In this document: positions 45,230 to 57,411 of the stretch, in pieces
How the letters are laid out: each line of letters starts with the position of its first letter
How positions within the stretch are numbered: position 1 is the stretch's first letter
Source of the DNA: Incurvaria masculella
Taxonomy: Eukaryota > Arthropoda > Insecta > Lepidoptera > Incurvariidae
Length of the DNA: 64,000 bases
Assembly: GCA_946894095.1 (NCBI GenBank)
Contig: OX335654.1
Span: 15,633,687 to 15,697,686, forward strand
Direction: 5' to 3'
Translations under genes and position numbers: made by a program
Notes under the pieces: model-generated
Told to the model about the DNA's origin: nothing
The model's input: only the letters and a program-made list of their open reading frames with translations
The model's database searches: none

Positions 45230-48200
45230 ATGGGAGAAAAACATGCTAAGGACGTTGAAAATGGTGATCATGGAAAATCTGTAAGTGTTGATGATTTCAA
45301 GTTACCCGCTAAAAAAAGTTGGTGATATTTAAAATTACTCTCTGCTTACCTTTATTTACAATATTTAATTATAATTTAAAAATAAAAATATTACATTCGT
45401 ATGCTTCACTACAATAAATAATTTGAAAATTATTTTTAATATAAAAATAAGCAATCATATCAAACATTTCATAAATAAGCAAAAACATTTTTGAAAAAAT
45501 TGAAATGCATCTACTATTTTGTATCTACTAAACTTTACTAATCTTACCATAGTTATTATTTTGCCGAACATTTCTACCATCCCGTTTGGTCCATCATCAG
45601 GCTCAAGATATCCGCGAAATATAACTGTGGTAATAAAATGGTTTTACAAATCATCTCCTTAGATATTGTATCAAGCATATTATTACTTCGAGCTATTTAT
45701 TATATTTTAATTAATAATATTAACTATGTATTCCTATACAATGCTAGTATTATTCTGTGCATATTAATACCTGTTTATATTAATATAAAGACATTATAAA
45801 TTGTCATCTTAATTTTCAGAAAGAAGATCGGTTTCCAGCAATTGTAATAGTTATTATTATCGCAGAGTTCTGCGAACGGTTTTCATACTCTGGAATGAAA
45901 GGTATGACAAAAGATTAAAAATAGTTTTCGGTGTGCTCAGTCGTAGTCTATGTCTTACTATGTATCTTTTTCTTTAACTTGGCTTGACACACTGCCGCTT
46001 GTCTAGATTTGTTATGCTCGTATATCAAAAACACATTGATTTTACATGGACATCTGGAAAATAACACCTTCGGAAACTTTTATCCTTTTTATAATTACGT
46101 TGGTCAGTCATCAAAGACTAATGTAAATATATTTTATTTTTCAGCATTTCTAACGTTGTACCTGAAAAGCAAGCTCATGTACTCAGACGATGAAGCAACA
46201 GAAATATATCACGTATTTTCAACTTTAATCTATTTCTTTCCCATCTTGGGGGCGATCACAGCTGATAACTATTTGGGAAAATTCAGGTCTGTTCAATTTT
46301 TTATCATCTACCACAAGAATGTGCTCCATAAATAGTCGTAACTGAAACGAGAATCAATATATTAGTAATTAATTATAGTAAGTAACTGAATTAACTGAAT
46401 GTCAAGTGTTAGTTTTTTCTTTCAGAACAATTTTGTACATGATGTTCGTATACGCAGCTGGTAATATGGTCATCGCACTTACAGCAATACCTCAGCTAGC
46501 TATGCCTGGACGGTAAGTTTTGAATTTAAAAACTTGAGAATTTATAAGATAGTTTAGTAATAAGATTTCAATATTTTTTTATTGGAGGTAGAAATTTTTC
46601 GGTAATAATTCCATAAAAGATTAAGAAAAATATCTACAAAATTAGACTAGTATATGATTTGAATAACGTGATTTATGGGCAAAAATATCTTTAACTATTG
46701 GCCAATAATATGGACTAGAATAATTTGTTCCCTAAATAATAATTCTCTAGTTTTGAAATCATGTGTCTGGGAGTGTTTTTAGTCTAGTCTCAGTCGTAGA
46801 TTAGGCTATGACTAAACATCTGCATTCAAAACATGTTCCTATAGTTAGAAACAAGATATATTTTTTTTAAATCAGAAACAAGTATGCACAAACACACAAA
46901 CAAACGCACAGTTTACTGATTTTAAATACCAAAAATCAAGTCAATTGGAAAAGAGATTTTCAAATGTTTGCCAAATAGAGAGTGTAATTTTTGTACGCTT
47001 CTGCGAGTGATAATAGACTAGGAGGTGGCGACAAAAATGGTAACGATAACGTAAATGGCTGAAACTGGGTTCACAGGATAAAGACCAACCCTCTGAAGCT
47101 GAATGTGTCAGTCTGCCTGTGCCAAGTGGTTGCGTTACCTAGATAAGGCGCCTGAAAAAGTAGTTATGGTGACAAAAAATATATTTGATAAGGTAAATGG
47201 CTGCAAATAATGAAGCATGAAAGTTTCAGTACATACATGCTTAGCAATACCAAAACTGAACAAAGCGTTGGTTGCATTTCGTAGTTATAGGCGATTTAGG
47301 TTACAGACATAACTTTAGGTATATTTCAGTATTTAATTAAAAAACCGACTGGTTATTGTTGTATAATTAATAGGTATCAATGTTTCTAGACAATCAGTAT
47401 ATTCATTAGCGGGTACCTACTAAGATATATATTTATATAGCCAATATAGATAACACAACCACTTAGCACAGGCAGACCGACATATTTAGCATCAGAGGGT
47501 TGGTCTCTAACATGTGAACCCAGATTCAGCCATTTACCTTATCGTGACCAAAAATGTCGTGACCTCCCGGAATATAAAGACCTCGTAGGTATACCAGGCC
47601 CAACTCCCATCCAAAAAGATCGAATCTATTAAATTTATTTGATCGAATGGATTTATTTATAGAAGAACAGGTTAACTTGGACGCGGATTAATCATACAAA
47701 TCTAAGATTCTTCAACTCAGTACGTAACCGTGAAGATAAATTTTCAAATAACTTTAATTCGTTCGGTTATTTTTTAGAATATGCACAATGCTGGGCCTAC
47801 TCTTGATTGGCATCGGTGCCGGTGGAATAAAGCCATGCGTGGCAGCCTTCGGAGGCGACCAGTTCGAGGTTCCCAGGCAAGAGAAACAGCTGGCAGTGTA
47901 TTTCATGGTATTGTACTTCACCCTGTGCTTTGGTGCTCTAATAGCAAAGACCGTGTCACCGATATTGCGCTCAGAGATTCATTGCTTCGGGGACAAGGAC
48001 TGTTACTCGATCGCTTTTGGTGCCCCCGGAATTATTATGATTGCATCTATAGGTGAGTAATTTTCAATAAATGAATATAAACATCATAATGGGTCCTGAG
48101 AACCGATTGTGGTTCCCAGCGGTGGACTCATGTCACATCCTTGTTTTGGCGACGACCGCAGAAGTAGTCAGTAGATTTCCTAATGCCGCTTTTCCTTCAC

Positions 48201-51200
48201 CATAAGCATATGGGTTATTTATGATTTGCACTTATCATACTAGAAACGAACAAGAAATTGGTAATGTTAATTGGAATCGAACTGGAGCTTCAACTCTTGA
48301 CCTGGAAGCTAGTTCCTTTCAAATAATTATTGATCTATAAACAGTCACAAAATATATCGAGTTTGTCGATTCATAAACTACACGTAAAAAGGAAAACAAT
48401 ATTAAAGAAACCGTTAACAGCATACAGCCATACATAATTCATAATAATATCCAATAAAGTACTGATGTATGTATTTAGCACATAAGGGATTTCATTGCAC
48501 CATTACCAGGGGAGTAACCGGCGTAAGATCCTCAATCAGAAGCGTTTATGTCATACCTTCTCCACTTCTGATTGGTGCAGAATTGATCGAATAATCTCAT
48601 ATATTTTCTCACATATTACGCCAGTTCAGCCCCCAGAACGCTGTTGTTATTTTTCTCATTCAGAGAAACGATAAAAACAATGATAATTATAAGTAAAAGT
48701 ATTAAAATAGTTTAAGGAACATAACATTTTACTGAATACTCTCGTAATTACATTAATAACTTGTTTATCTTTTTATATATTTTATTATAATTATTTTAGT
48801 CTGATATGTCTATAATTATGATGTCATAATGATATGATGCAATAAATCATGCGAATGGTTGCTGCAATGATAGTAACATTTGGAATACATTTTCAAATAA
48901 ATTAGACAAATACCATTATGGGAACCATTCCTGGTATTCTTGATTCGCCAATATATCAGGTTTTCGGACACATAAAACGAGGCACCAGCAAATGTTTCTG
49001 TCATATAGCTATTTTCATTTTTGGGTCACTAGCGAGTAGTAGGTTTACTCAGTAAAATGTACCCATTTTTTAAAGTTTGAAACCATAATCATAAACTAAC
49101 GTTGATTGCCTTCATGTAGTACCGTGCAACACCTTGTGTCCTTATTTTACAGTTATATTTGTTGCTGCAAAAAAATATTATATTGTGAAGAAACCGGCAG
49201 GAAATATAGTATTGGATGTCATAAAATGTATAGCGGTAGGTAAATAATATATGTACATATAGATTATTATTTTTCATTGGGACCATACAATTTTAATTAG
49301 CAAAATATCTAGAATATTATTTTGTACCTTTTGCTACAATTTCATACAATTCGGCAAAACTATCTTATCTAGAGCTTAGAGGTCATTTCGCATTTATTAT
49401 TATTATTACTTTATGTTTCAGCTCGGAATAAAGAACAAAGTGAAGTTAGGCAGCAGAGGTGTTGATGCCACACATTGGCTCGATAGTACAGAAAACGAGT
49501 ATGACAGAACATTTATTACTGATATCAAGAAAACACTATCAATTTTGATGCTATACATTCCGATACCTGCTTTTTGGGCTCTACTGGATCAAATGGTTAG
49601 AAACTCTATGTTGTAAGCTAATTATTTCGTCTGTAGCTTACACTTCTTTGTAGTTTTTCAGTAAATTGTATAAGCAGTATTCTTTATGGTTCTGATGAGC
49701 TGCTGCATTTGTAATGAACTTTAGTCCGTCCAACCATTTTTTACTTTTGACAGCTCGAGTACTATTCCATTAGTGATGCCCTAATGCGTTACCGGTTCGA
49801 TTTCTTATAAATATCGACTTTATTTATGAAGAAGCTTTAATCAATAAAATTGATATGTTAGTTTTTAATTTTCTTAATAAATCGTAAAAAAACAGCGTCT
49901 TGAAAGTATTTATTTTTTTGCTATGGTTGTCGTTCAATTATTATAAATCCTAACCTGAAATTTTTACATCACATATTTTCCATTTTCAGGGCTCGAGGTG
50001 GACGCTACAGGCAACACGAATGAATGGTGATTTCGGTTTTTTTACTGTCAAACCGGACCAGATGCAAGTCTTAGCGCCAATAATTATACTTGTTATTATT
50101 CCTCTGTTCCAAAAGGCAAGTGATTTTTTGAACACAATGCTTAAAGAAATGGAAGCAGGTGGATATTTAGGAAAACATATATAATAATTATTAATATGAA
50201 ATTTAAAAAGACTGGAATTGTTATGCAACGAGTATTGATTTCTTTAAAATGAAGATTTTTTTGCCATTCGTGTAATAAAAATAGTTATAATATAGATATA
50301 TGTCCGATCTCACTCAGTTGGTAAATTATGATAACACTAAATCAATAATAATGGGGTGTGTTTGGTTATACCTTGTTCCGAAAACGAAATCCGTCTGAAA
50401 CTTTAATTATGATTTGCATATACAATCATTATATTTGACCAACATTTTATTACCATGCATACCCAAAGTATTCCCATAGCAACGTTTCCAAATTTCTAAT
50501 ATCTCCCCTGGATTATCATGCTGATTGTTTATTCGATGTCATTAATAATAAATAAATATTAAATAAATGAAACGACAGAGCTTCGTTCTCTGCAATTAGG
50601 AACCATATAACCTTCTTCCTTGCTTAAATAACCTTTCATTATTATTACAGGTTCTCTATCCATGCTTTGAGAAATTCAATATTATGAAGAATCCGCTCCA
50701 TAAGTTAACGCTAGGAGGAGTTCTTGCTGGAATTTCTTTTATCGTCTCCGGTTGCATAGAACTGCATTTACAAGTGAGTATGTATAAATGTGAGTAAGTG
50801 TAAAAGTAATATTTCCAAAAATATGTCCAAATTATATGTTATGAGACATTCAAATTTAAATTTGATCCAAATCGCGATCATGTCGTGATATTTTATTTAT
50901 GATTCAGAACTCATGATTCCAAGATTCGGAGCCTAAAAACGGTAGGCTAACCTAACCTAACCTAACCTAACCTAATCTAACCTAACAACTGGCTTGAGGA
51001 CAGCCTGGATGGTTTCATTGCACTCGATAAACTATGGTCGAAGGAAAAATGAAATGTAGCCGTGCATATATAAAGTGTAAGGTCGTGTGGCATTGCTCCT
51101 AATTCCATCGGGTGTTGGGCGAGTATCGTAAAAGTAGGTGTAGTATTAGCAATCTACATCCAGTTCAATAAAAAATATAAAGTCTAAATGGATGTAAATA

Positions 51201-53923
51201 ACACACGAAGGTGCACGTTTACTGCTTCGCCACGAACGTAGAACTGCTTCATATAATAGCATAGTATCTCTCACAGACGAATATAAAATCAGTTTAAGAT
51301 ATACTTGTTCTAACGTAAGCAATGCAAAGCATGTAAGTAACATAAAAAAATCATTGTAAAACTTGTCAGAGCGCTGACTTTCTCGAAAACAGCGTAAGAT
51401 ATTCTCACCCATTCTTAGTATTTATACATCTACAAATAGTTCTGTCACTTGGTTATCTTTGGAGACTACGAATTTCCGATGAAATATTTCAATATCTCTT
51501 TCAATATCTCTTTTAGACTACCTACCCACAGCTGCCTCAACAGAATTTCTCACAAATGAGAATATTCAACGGCTACCCGTGCGCGCTGAGGATAAACAAT
51601 ACTTTGGATAACATCACCGCCACCATAGCGCCTTACTCGGTCTACGTCAATAAAAACATAAGAGTCAGTGACAAAAGGAATATCTCGTTGGACATGGAAT
51701 CCGAATGCAGAGAAATGGTCAGGAATTGGTTCCTAATGGAAGAGAACGAAGCTCTGTCGTTTTATTTGTCTGATTCTGGTAATGTTCGATACAAGGATGA
51801 AGTGTCGAAATCAAGATCGGGATATCCTTTGGTCAGGTTTGTATACATTTTTACTGTGATGCTCTCCGTGCGTCGCTTTTTTCAATGAATGTAGAATCTA
51901 AAGGAAGCTGTAAATATAACTACTTTGTGAATAGACTGCAAGGCTGGATTTGCACTTCTTCTAGTTCTTTTTACAGCTTTCTTTATTCGTTCTTTGCTTG
52001 ATTTATTGTTGCATTGTTTTGTTATTTGAACAACTCAATTGATGCGCTATGGTTTTGTAATTTAGTATTGAGACTCTTTTCTTTAATTGTAACAAACTAA
52101 ACCAAATCATGAATTAAATCACCACGTTCATCATGATTCTCGTGTGTATGGTAAAAGTACGTATTGTTTCAGGTTTATTGTCAATGGCCTCGCAGAAAAT
52201 AATTCAAGAACAGTTTTGTACAATGAAAGACGGCAAGACAACGAGGTTTTTATTGACAATGGAGTTTCCACTTTGCACGAAGTTTTCCCATCGATATACT
52301 CAATACTTGTTGACAACAGGACTATCGATGGAAACTTTCAATTGAAAAGCGGTGGCGTCTATGCTATAATGCTAAGTAAATCAAATAGTGATAACTATGT
52401 AAGTAGCCAATATTAGAGAAACGAAATTTCGCGCTACTTTCCAGATGACAGAGCGGAATATAGTACATCACAATTACCGACTTATTTTTCCTCTTCTACT
52501 TACCTGCAAACAAACATTTATTCATTTATTGCTTTATAATTACGCGTGCTACGTATCGGACCTATACGTGTTTCGTCAATTTATGTAGTTATCATACCTA
52601 CGTTCTGATAAGCCACCGAAGCACATTTCGTCAATCATTTCTAATACCCTCTCAATCTTCCATCAATCTCAAAATACTCTTCAAAAACTTATTAATTATG
52701 CTGAGTCTTTACGATACAATAAAAAAAAATACATGTAAAAATACTTTGGTAGTTTTGGAATTTGGAACAAACAGAACATCTGGTTTTATTGTTTCGTTAA
52801 CACATGTTAGCACACTCCTTTTTCACCTTCTGCTGATTCGCTTAATCGCCACATAATAAGGGCCTTCCTTAGCAGCTTGCAAGCAATACCAGTACAAGAT
52901 AATCAGCACTTTAGTAATAAAATGGAATGTGTTAACAGATTATCATATTTTAAATAATGTTTGAAGACATAATGTGTATTATTTTCAGATTTATCAAGTC
53001 ATAGTGATCACTGAACCGAATGCGATAACCATGGCGCTTTTACTTCCCCAGTTTATTATCATATCTATTGCGGAGGTTAGAAATTTTCTTATTATTTTAA
53101 CATGTTTATCTAAATATGTGTAAATTGTTAAACTTAGTTTTATAATTTTTTTTCAGGTGTTTTTCGCTATCACTGGAACGGAGTTTTCTTTTAAAGAAGC
53201 GCCGCAAAGTATGAAATCAGTCATGCAAGCTTCGTGGCTTCTAATGGAAGCGCTTGGGAACATTTTGATTATCGTTGTAACACGCTTAGCGGTCAGTTGT
53301 AGCCAGGTAAGAAATAATTAAACTATCTGTAAATGTGTATGAAAATAATAGGCATATAAATAATAATTTTCTTATGCTGAAAAAAGGGCCGTTTTTGCCA
53401 CAGATCGACAAAGTTCTCAATAGCTGGCAAGGTAATTCACAGCTGTCGAAATAAGTTTTTTTTTAACCATTTAATGCAGGCGTATCTGGCACATGCATAC
53501 AGTTTACTAATATGTGGACCATAGCTAATGAAAACTTCATCGAAAGTTTGTTAAAAAATGTTCTAAATCTCTTCTGAGGTATGGTTTTTGTTAATCACTT
53601 AATTTTTCGCTAGATATTTTGCTTGCTATGCCAATTGACCAAACGATGCATGCTGTCAAACCGTTATTTAGTAATCCAATTGTAAAATACAATTCTGTGT
53701 ATAATGGGGGTTTTGCTTTCTGTTCCAGGCAACTCAGTCTTTTATCTACACCGGTATCATATTTGTTGCAATGATCATATTTTATTTTCTTGCTGAAAAC
53801 TACAAATTCTCTTCGGAAACTATGACACGGAAGAAACCGACACCTGACGCTAAAAATAATAGAAGAAATAGTGCTGTGCTATACTTACAAGTTAAGCAAT
53901 GTGAAGAATTTATTGACCACTAA
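45230..53923 (+). CDS. Proton-coupled oligopeptide transporter (SLC15/POT family, PEPT1-like, 14 exons)
   Basis: The product is a plasma-membrane symporter that takes up di- and tripeptides with protons. Exons: 45230-45280, 45820-45901, 46145-46286, 46426-46512, 47778-48052, 49153-49235, 49422-49595, 49990-50115, 50651-50773, 51517-51836, 52173-52398, 52989-53075, 53157-53306, 53729-53923. They sum to 2,121 bases, 706 residues, close to the ~708 of PEPT1, with all phases closing. Visible marks are the proton-coupling motif EFCER (residues 33-37), His67 in TEIYHVF, GAGGIKPCVAAFGGDQF (134-150), FWALLDQMGSRWTLQATRMN across exons 7-8, and AEVFFAITGTEFSF (TM10 region). A large extracellular loop lies at about 382-563 (exons 10-11). 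Intron 8 has a GC donor. Position 41 is Ser where relatives have Tyr (ERFSYYG). It corresponds to Drosophila yin/opt1-type genes. Confidence 0.96.
47020..47569. mobile_element. MITE copy in transporter intron 4
   Basis: Termini match 20304-20540 ('ggaggtggcgacaaaaatgg' and 'aaaaatgtcgtgacctcc'). The interior is longer and contains an extra internal pair of related termini near 47145-47210, suggesting self-insertion. Confidence 0.75.
50951..50985 (+). repeat. Short interstitial CCTAA (telomere-type) tract
   Basis: Seven tandem CCTAA units with one change (tctaa) lie in transporter intron 9. TTAGG/CCTAA is the insect telomere repeat. Confidence 0.85.
51000..51165 (+). mobile_element. Diverged SINE body in transporter intron 9
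   Basis: The order 'gcctggatggtttcattgca', 'gtagccgtgcatatataaag', 'ggcattgctcctaattcc', 'gtagtattagcaatctacat', 'ccagttca' follows the inverse of the SINE body. It directly follows the CCTAA tract. Confidence 0.45.
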
Positions 53924-53990
53924 CTAAGGGACAACTATATTATACAACTTTTACTTTAACATGAGACCGGTTTCGTTATTTATTGTCCCA

Positions 53991-53996
53991 AATAAA
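53991..53996 (+). terminator. Poly(A) signal of the peptide transporter
   Basis: AATAAA lies 68 bases after the stop codon. Confidence 0.65.
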
Positions 53997-54195
53997 ATCA
54001 ATCACGCAAGGACCTAGAAATACCTATAATGGAGATTCCGTAGAGTAGTTAAATTAAAGAATAAAATTTTGCAACTTGGACGGGTAGCAGGCTATCATGC
54101 AATAAAAAAATCTTAATGCAAGTAAATCTTAGAGCACCTTCGTGGAGAGAACCGCTCCATAATTGTACCAATCTTCAAAGGTGCGGTGGTGGGTT

Positions 54196-54310
54196 TTTTA
54201 TGCAACCTGACATGGATGGCTAATACCACATAACTACCATTATTAATATATATACCAGGACCATCCCATGCCATGCCAGGACTTTCCTTCGGACCTTCGG
54301 TCGTGGTGGT
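54196..54310 (-). mobile_element. SINE body fragment
   Basis: 'ttttttatgcaacctgacat', 'ggatggctaataccacataa' and 'atgccatgccaggactttcc' match the family's poly(A)-side end. The rest is lost. Confidence 0.65.
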
Positions 54311-54599
54311 TGACAAAGCGACTCACTATGGGCACAGGGCATTTAGTTTAGAAATTAATCCAACCGTAGAAGACCTTGTATAAAAATATCTGGTATCTAG
54401 ACGACGGCACTTGGGCAAGCAATCCGGAGATCTATTAGCCGCATACTAGTGTTTAACTCAACGGTTACGTGACTCACGTTCTTGGTGGGTCAGTAGTCCT
54501 AAGAAGGGAGAATAACTGCGAAAGAGATAGAAACTGAGATCGATACTGAGAGAAATTAAGTTTTCTTGAAGATGTCGTTGATCCCGCCACCCCATACAC

Positions 54600-55030
54600 C
54601 TATAGTACCTATAGTAGCATTTTGTTTATGCAACCTGACATGGATCGCTAATACCACACAATTACCGTTATGATATTAGCCCAATACACCACATTCCTGC
54701 AGGAATTAGGTGCCATGCGAGGACCTTTCCTTTATGAACACAGCTACATTGAACTGGATGGAAAAGACGGTCTTTTTTCATTACCGCTCCAACCATAGTT
54801 TCATCTAATGCGGTGGTACTAACCCGGGTGGGCTTAACCCTACCACCTAGTAAGGGAACTAACGAGTTGCTGGTGCTTGGTCCTACAGTTTTCGAATTCA
54901 TAACGAAATGCACTTATCCAACTCAGAAAGAGAAAAAAATGGTGCATGACCGGGGCGAGGATTTGAACCTAGACTTCTCGCATGGAAGGCAAGTTCTCTT
55001 ACCCCTAGACCAAGAGCTGTACATTATTTG
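54600..55030 (-). mobile_element. SINE with tRNA-Gly-like head
   Basis: The full body is followed at the right by a head whose reverse complement reads 'gctcttggtctaggggtaag', 'agaacttgccttccatgcga' and 'gaagtctaggttcaaatcct'. The box A, anticodon-arm and box B order resembles tRNA-Gly. The acceptor ends do not pair, so it is not a tRNA gene. Confidence 0.75.
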
Positions 55031-55534
55031 GTGGACTCACTGCTGGCTTACGGTACGAGCTCCAATAGAATAACGTTCCCTACACATATACTGGAAATAA
55101 TACATTCCAAAATAATATTGTTAAAAATACTGTTATAAAGAAAATGTAATTATTATGTAAACTCAATTACGATTTTCTCATTTGAATTCCGCTGTAACAG
55201 AAAAGGGTAAAATCTGGGGCTTACTAAAACACTAAATAGCCCATCCATGAATTCCTCAGAGACCTATAATTTCAACGAATCCAACAAAAATGTTACTGTT
55301 AACGCATACATTATGTGAATTCCCAAATACAGACAAATCGTCCACTTTTTTAATTATAATAATAATACAAGAATAAATCAAACAAAGTTTTAAGAGGATG
55401 CAACAAAAAAGTTACACGCCAGTCAGTTTTCTACGCCAGTCAACTTTCAATTTCGCGCAATCACAGAAGGATGAACTCGGGTATTGAGTGGAGGCTGGCC
55501 GAAGCGGGACGGCGGCGGCGGCGTCCGAGGTCTA

Positions 55535-56240
55535 ATCGTGAAGTTCTCATGTGTGAGTCAGAGAACTTTCTTCGTGGTTGTCATTTCATGGATCCGAAAG
55601 TTGTGTGACTTACCGGCATTCTCACAGGTGAGAATTTCATGAGTGTGTTCCTGGGAGTCTTCTGGAATCCTTCAAACTCTATGAAGAAAAAAATATACCT
55701 ACTTTTTTTCTATATTGCGGATGACATCTCGAAAGCGACTCACAGACGTAAGCGAGATTTAAGAGTACAGTCGAACAAAGAGTTTAGGATACACATCCGG
55801 TGGAATGAAAAGATGAACAGTCGAAATAGTTTGACTTTTGGAAACAATTATAGCGTTGAGTATAGATTCAAACATAGTTGAGGATGTCTACTAGCTACTG
55901 AGTAAACAAAACCCTAACAAAAATGAATAAGAGGTTGTATTAAAACACCATTAATTTTTACGTTTAACCGGAAGTGTATCCTTTTGTTGACTGTACACAA
56001 ACAGGGGATGTACTCTGCGGGTCTATTCGTGAGATATTCTTAGTCAGTGGTGAGTCACTGGTGAGTCACTGAACTTCTTTGGGTTTGACATTTCAAGAGT
56101 AAAAAAGTTTTGTGACTCACCGGTGAACCTCCTATAACTCACCGGTTACTCACAGGTGATAAATTCATGAGTAGACCCAAAGGAAGCGAAACGAGAAGTT
56201 CTCACGTGAAAAACTGTCAAACTCTATGCAGAAAATGATG
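55535..56240. repeat. Two diverged copies of one repeat (about 55535-55690 and 56020-56240)
   Basis: Both contain 'gaagttctca', a 'gtgactyaccgg' segment, 'ctcacaggtgaraa.ttcatgagt' and 'caaactctatg.ag'. The second also has tandem 'ggtgagtcact'. The family is unknown. The remaining sequence between 55050 and 56800 shows no gene. Confidence 0.4.
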
Positions 56241-56829
56241 CAAAATTGTTTTCTATATACATGATTGGAAATTCGATACATACCACGACATATTCCATAC
56301 ATTTAAAAGCGGATGGACCGCAGACTGCCCTCTCTGAATACTGCTGTTATAAAATATATTAAACAAGAAAAGGCTGTATGGTTAAAAACCATTGCCTGTC
56401 CAAACTGACAAATATACAAAAAATATCGTCTATGGCAATTGTCACTGTCACTATAAATAAAACCGTCAGTTGATTTCAAAACTCAAACGCACCGTTGTGT
56501 AAAACGTATTGTTTATTATGTTTAGCTTTGCGCTGATTGTGCTGTGTGGTGTAGCCTAGCCAGGTGCCCTTATAGTCTGTGGTGTGGTGCTGTGCTACCA
56601 AATAAGAGAAGGCTGTCTTGATAAACCGGAAGACTGTTCTCCATGGATGTAGTTTGTGATGGGATCTACCGATAGATAATAATATTGTTCTGGTACTGTG
56701 GAAGGTTTTTTACGGCTTAGCGTCACGCTGTCCCTTGAAACCGAACGGTAAGAAACTACATTGGAAGTTCACTAAAATTTGTTAGCCCTTTGCGAGTGGG
56801 TTATACCAGTGGCGTAATTCCTCAGTGTA

Positions 56830-57265
56830 CGATCTCGAGATTAGGGCTCCAGTCGAGCTCTGGATGGGTCACCGTGCGACCATTGAGGCTGGCCGTGGTT
56901 CGGGTTCCACGAAAAACAATTGCTAGATAGTTATATTATTCTGTTGTTGAATGAAAGATGATCGACGTACGCCAGGACCTCTTAGGGTGGAGTGTACAAA
57001 ATCTACAGAAAATTAAAATCAAGCCTGGCTGTGGTTCGGATTCCGCCTAAAACTGTAGGTCCCCTTCCTTGAAGGCGGTCGGGTTAATCCCGCCTGGGTT
57101 GTACCATCACATTGAATTAAGTGGTAATGAAAATTGTTCATGTTTTCCATCTAGTTCAATGTAGCCGAGCAATATAAGGAATGTTTTGGCAGGGCACCTA
57201 GTTCCCATGTAGTGTGTTAGGCTAAGATGACTGTCGGTTTGGTATTAGCTATCCACGTCCAGTTA
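56830..57265 (+). mobile_element. SINE(s) in plus orientation with 5S-type head
   Basis: 'gatctcgagattag', 'gagctctggatgggtcacc' and 'gaggctggccgtggttcggg' form a decayed 5S-like head. After about 120 bases a second 'ggctgtggttcggattccgc' starts the full body, which ends 'ttagctatccacgtccag'. Two partial units may be joined here. Confidence 0.6.
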
Positions 57266-57359
57266 CATAAACATCAAAAAAATCTTAGTAGGCCATAAAC
57301 AGTGAACAGTTTCAAAAATCAATTATTCAATTGTTTTTACCTCTAGGCTAGGTCCAAAA

Positions 57360-57396
57360 TAAAATCAGACCGAGCGGAGCCTGGAACCTCACCTAG
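57360..57396 (+). mobile_element. Helitron-like 3' end next to a start codon
   Basis: 'cagaccgagcggagcctgg', then 'aacctcacctag' and T, matches the 3' terminus seen at 29143 and 39492. It ends 15 bases before the ATG of the gene at 57412. Confidence 0.6.
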
Positions 57397-57411
57397 TTAC
57401 CTATTCATAAA

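Noticed and set aside
54930..55025. Possible tRNA-Gly gene on the minus strand
   Set aside because: Box A, anticodon-arm and box B-like parts are present, but no acceptor stem pairs and it is fused to a SINE body. It is a SINE head.
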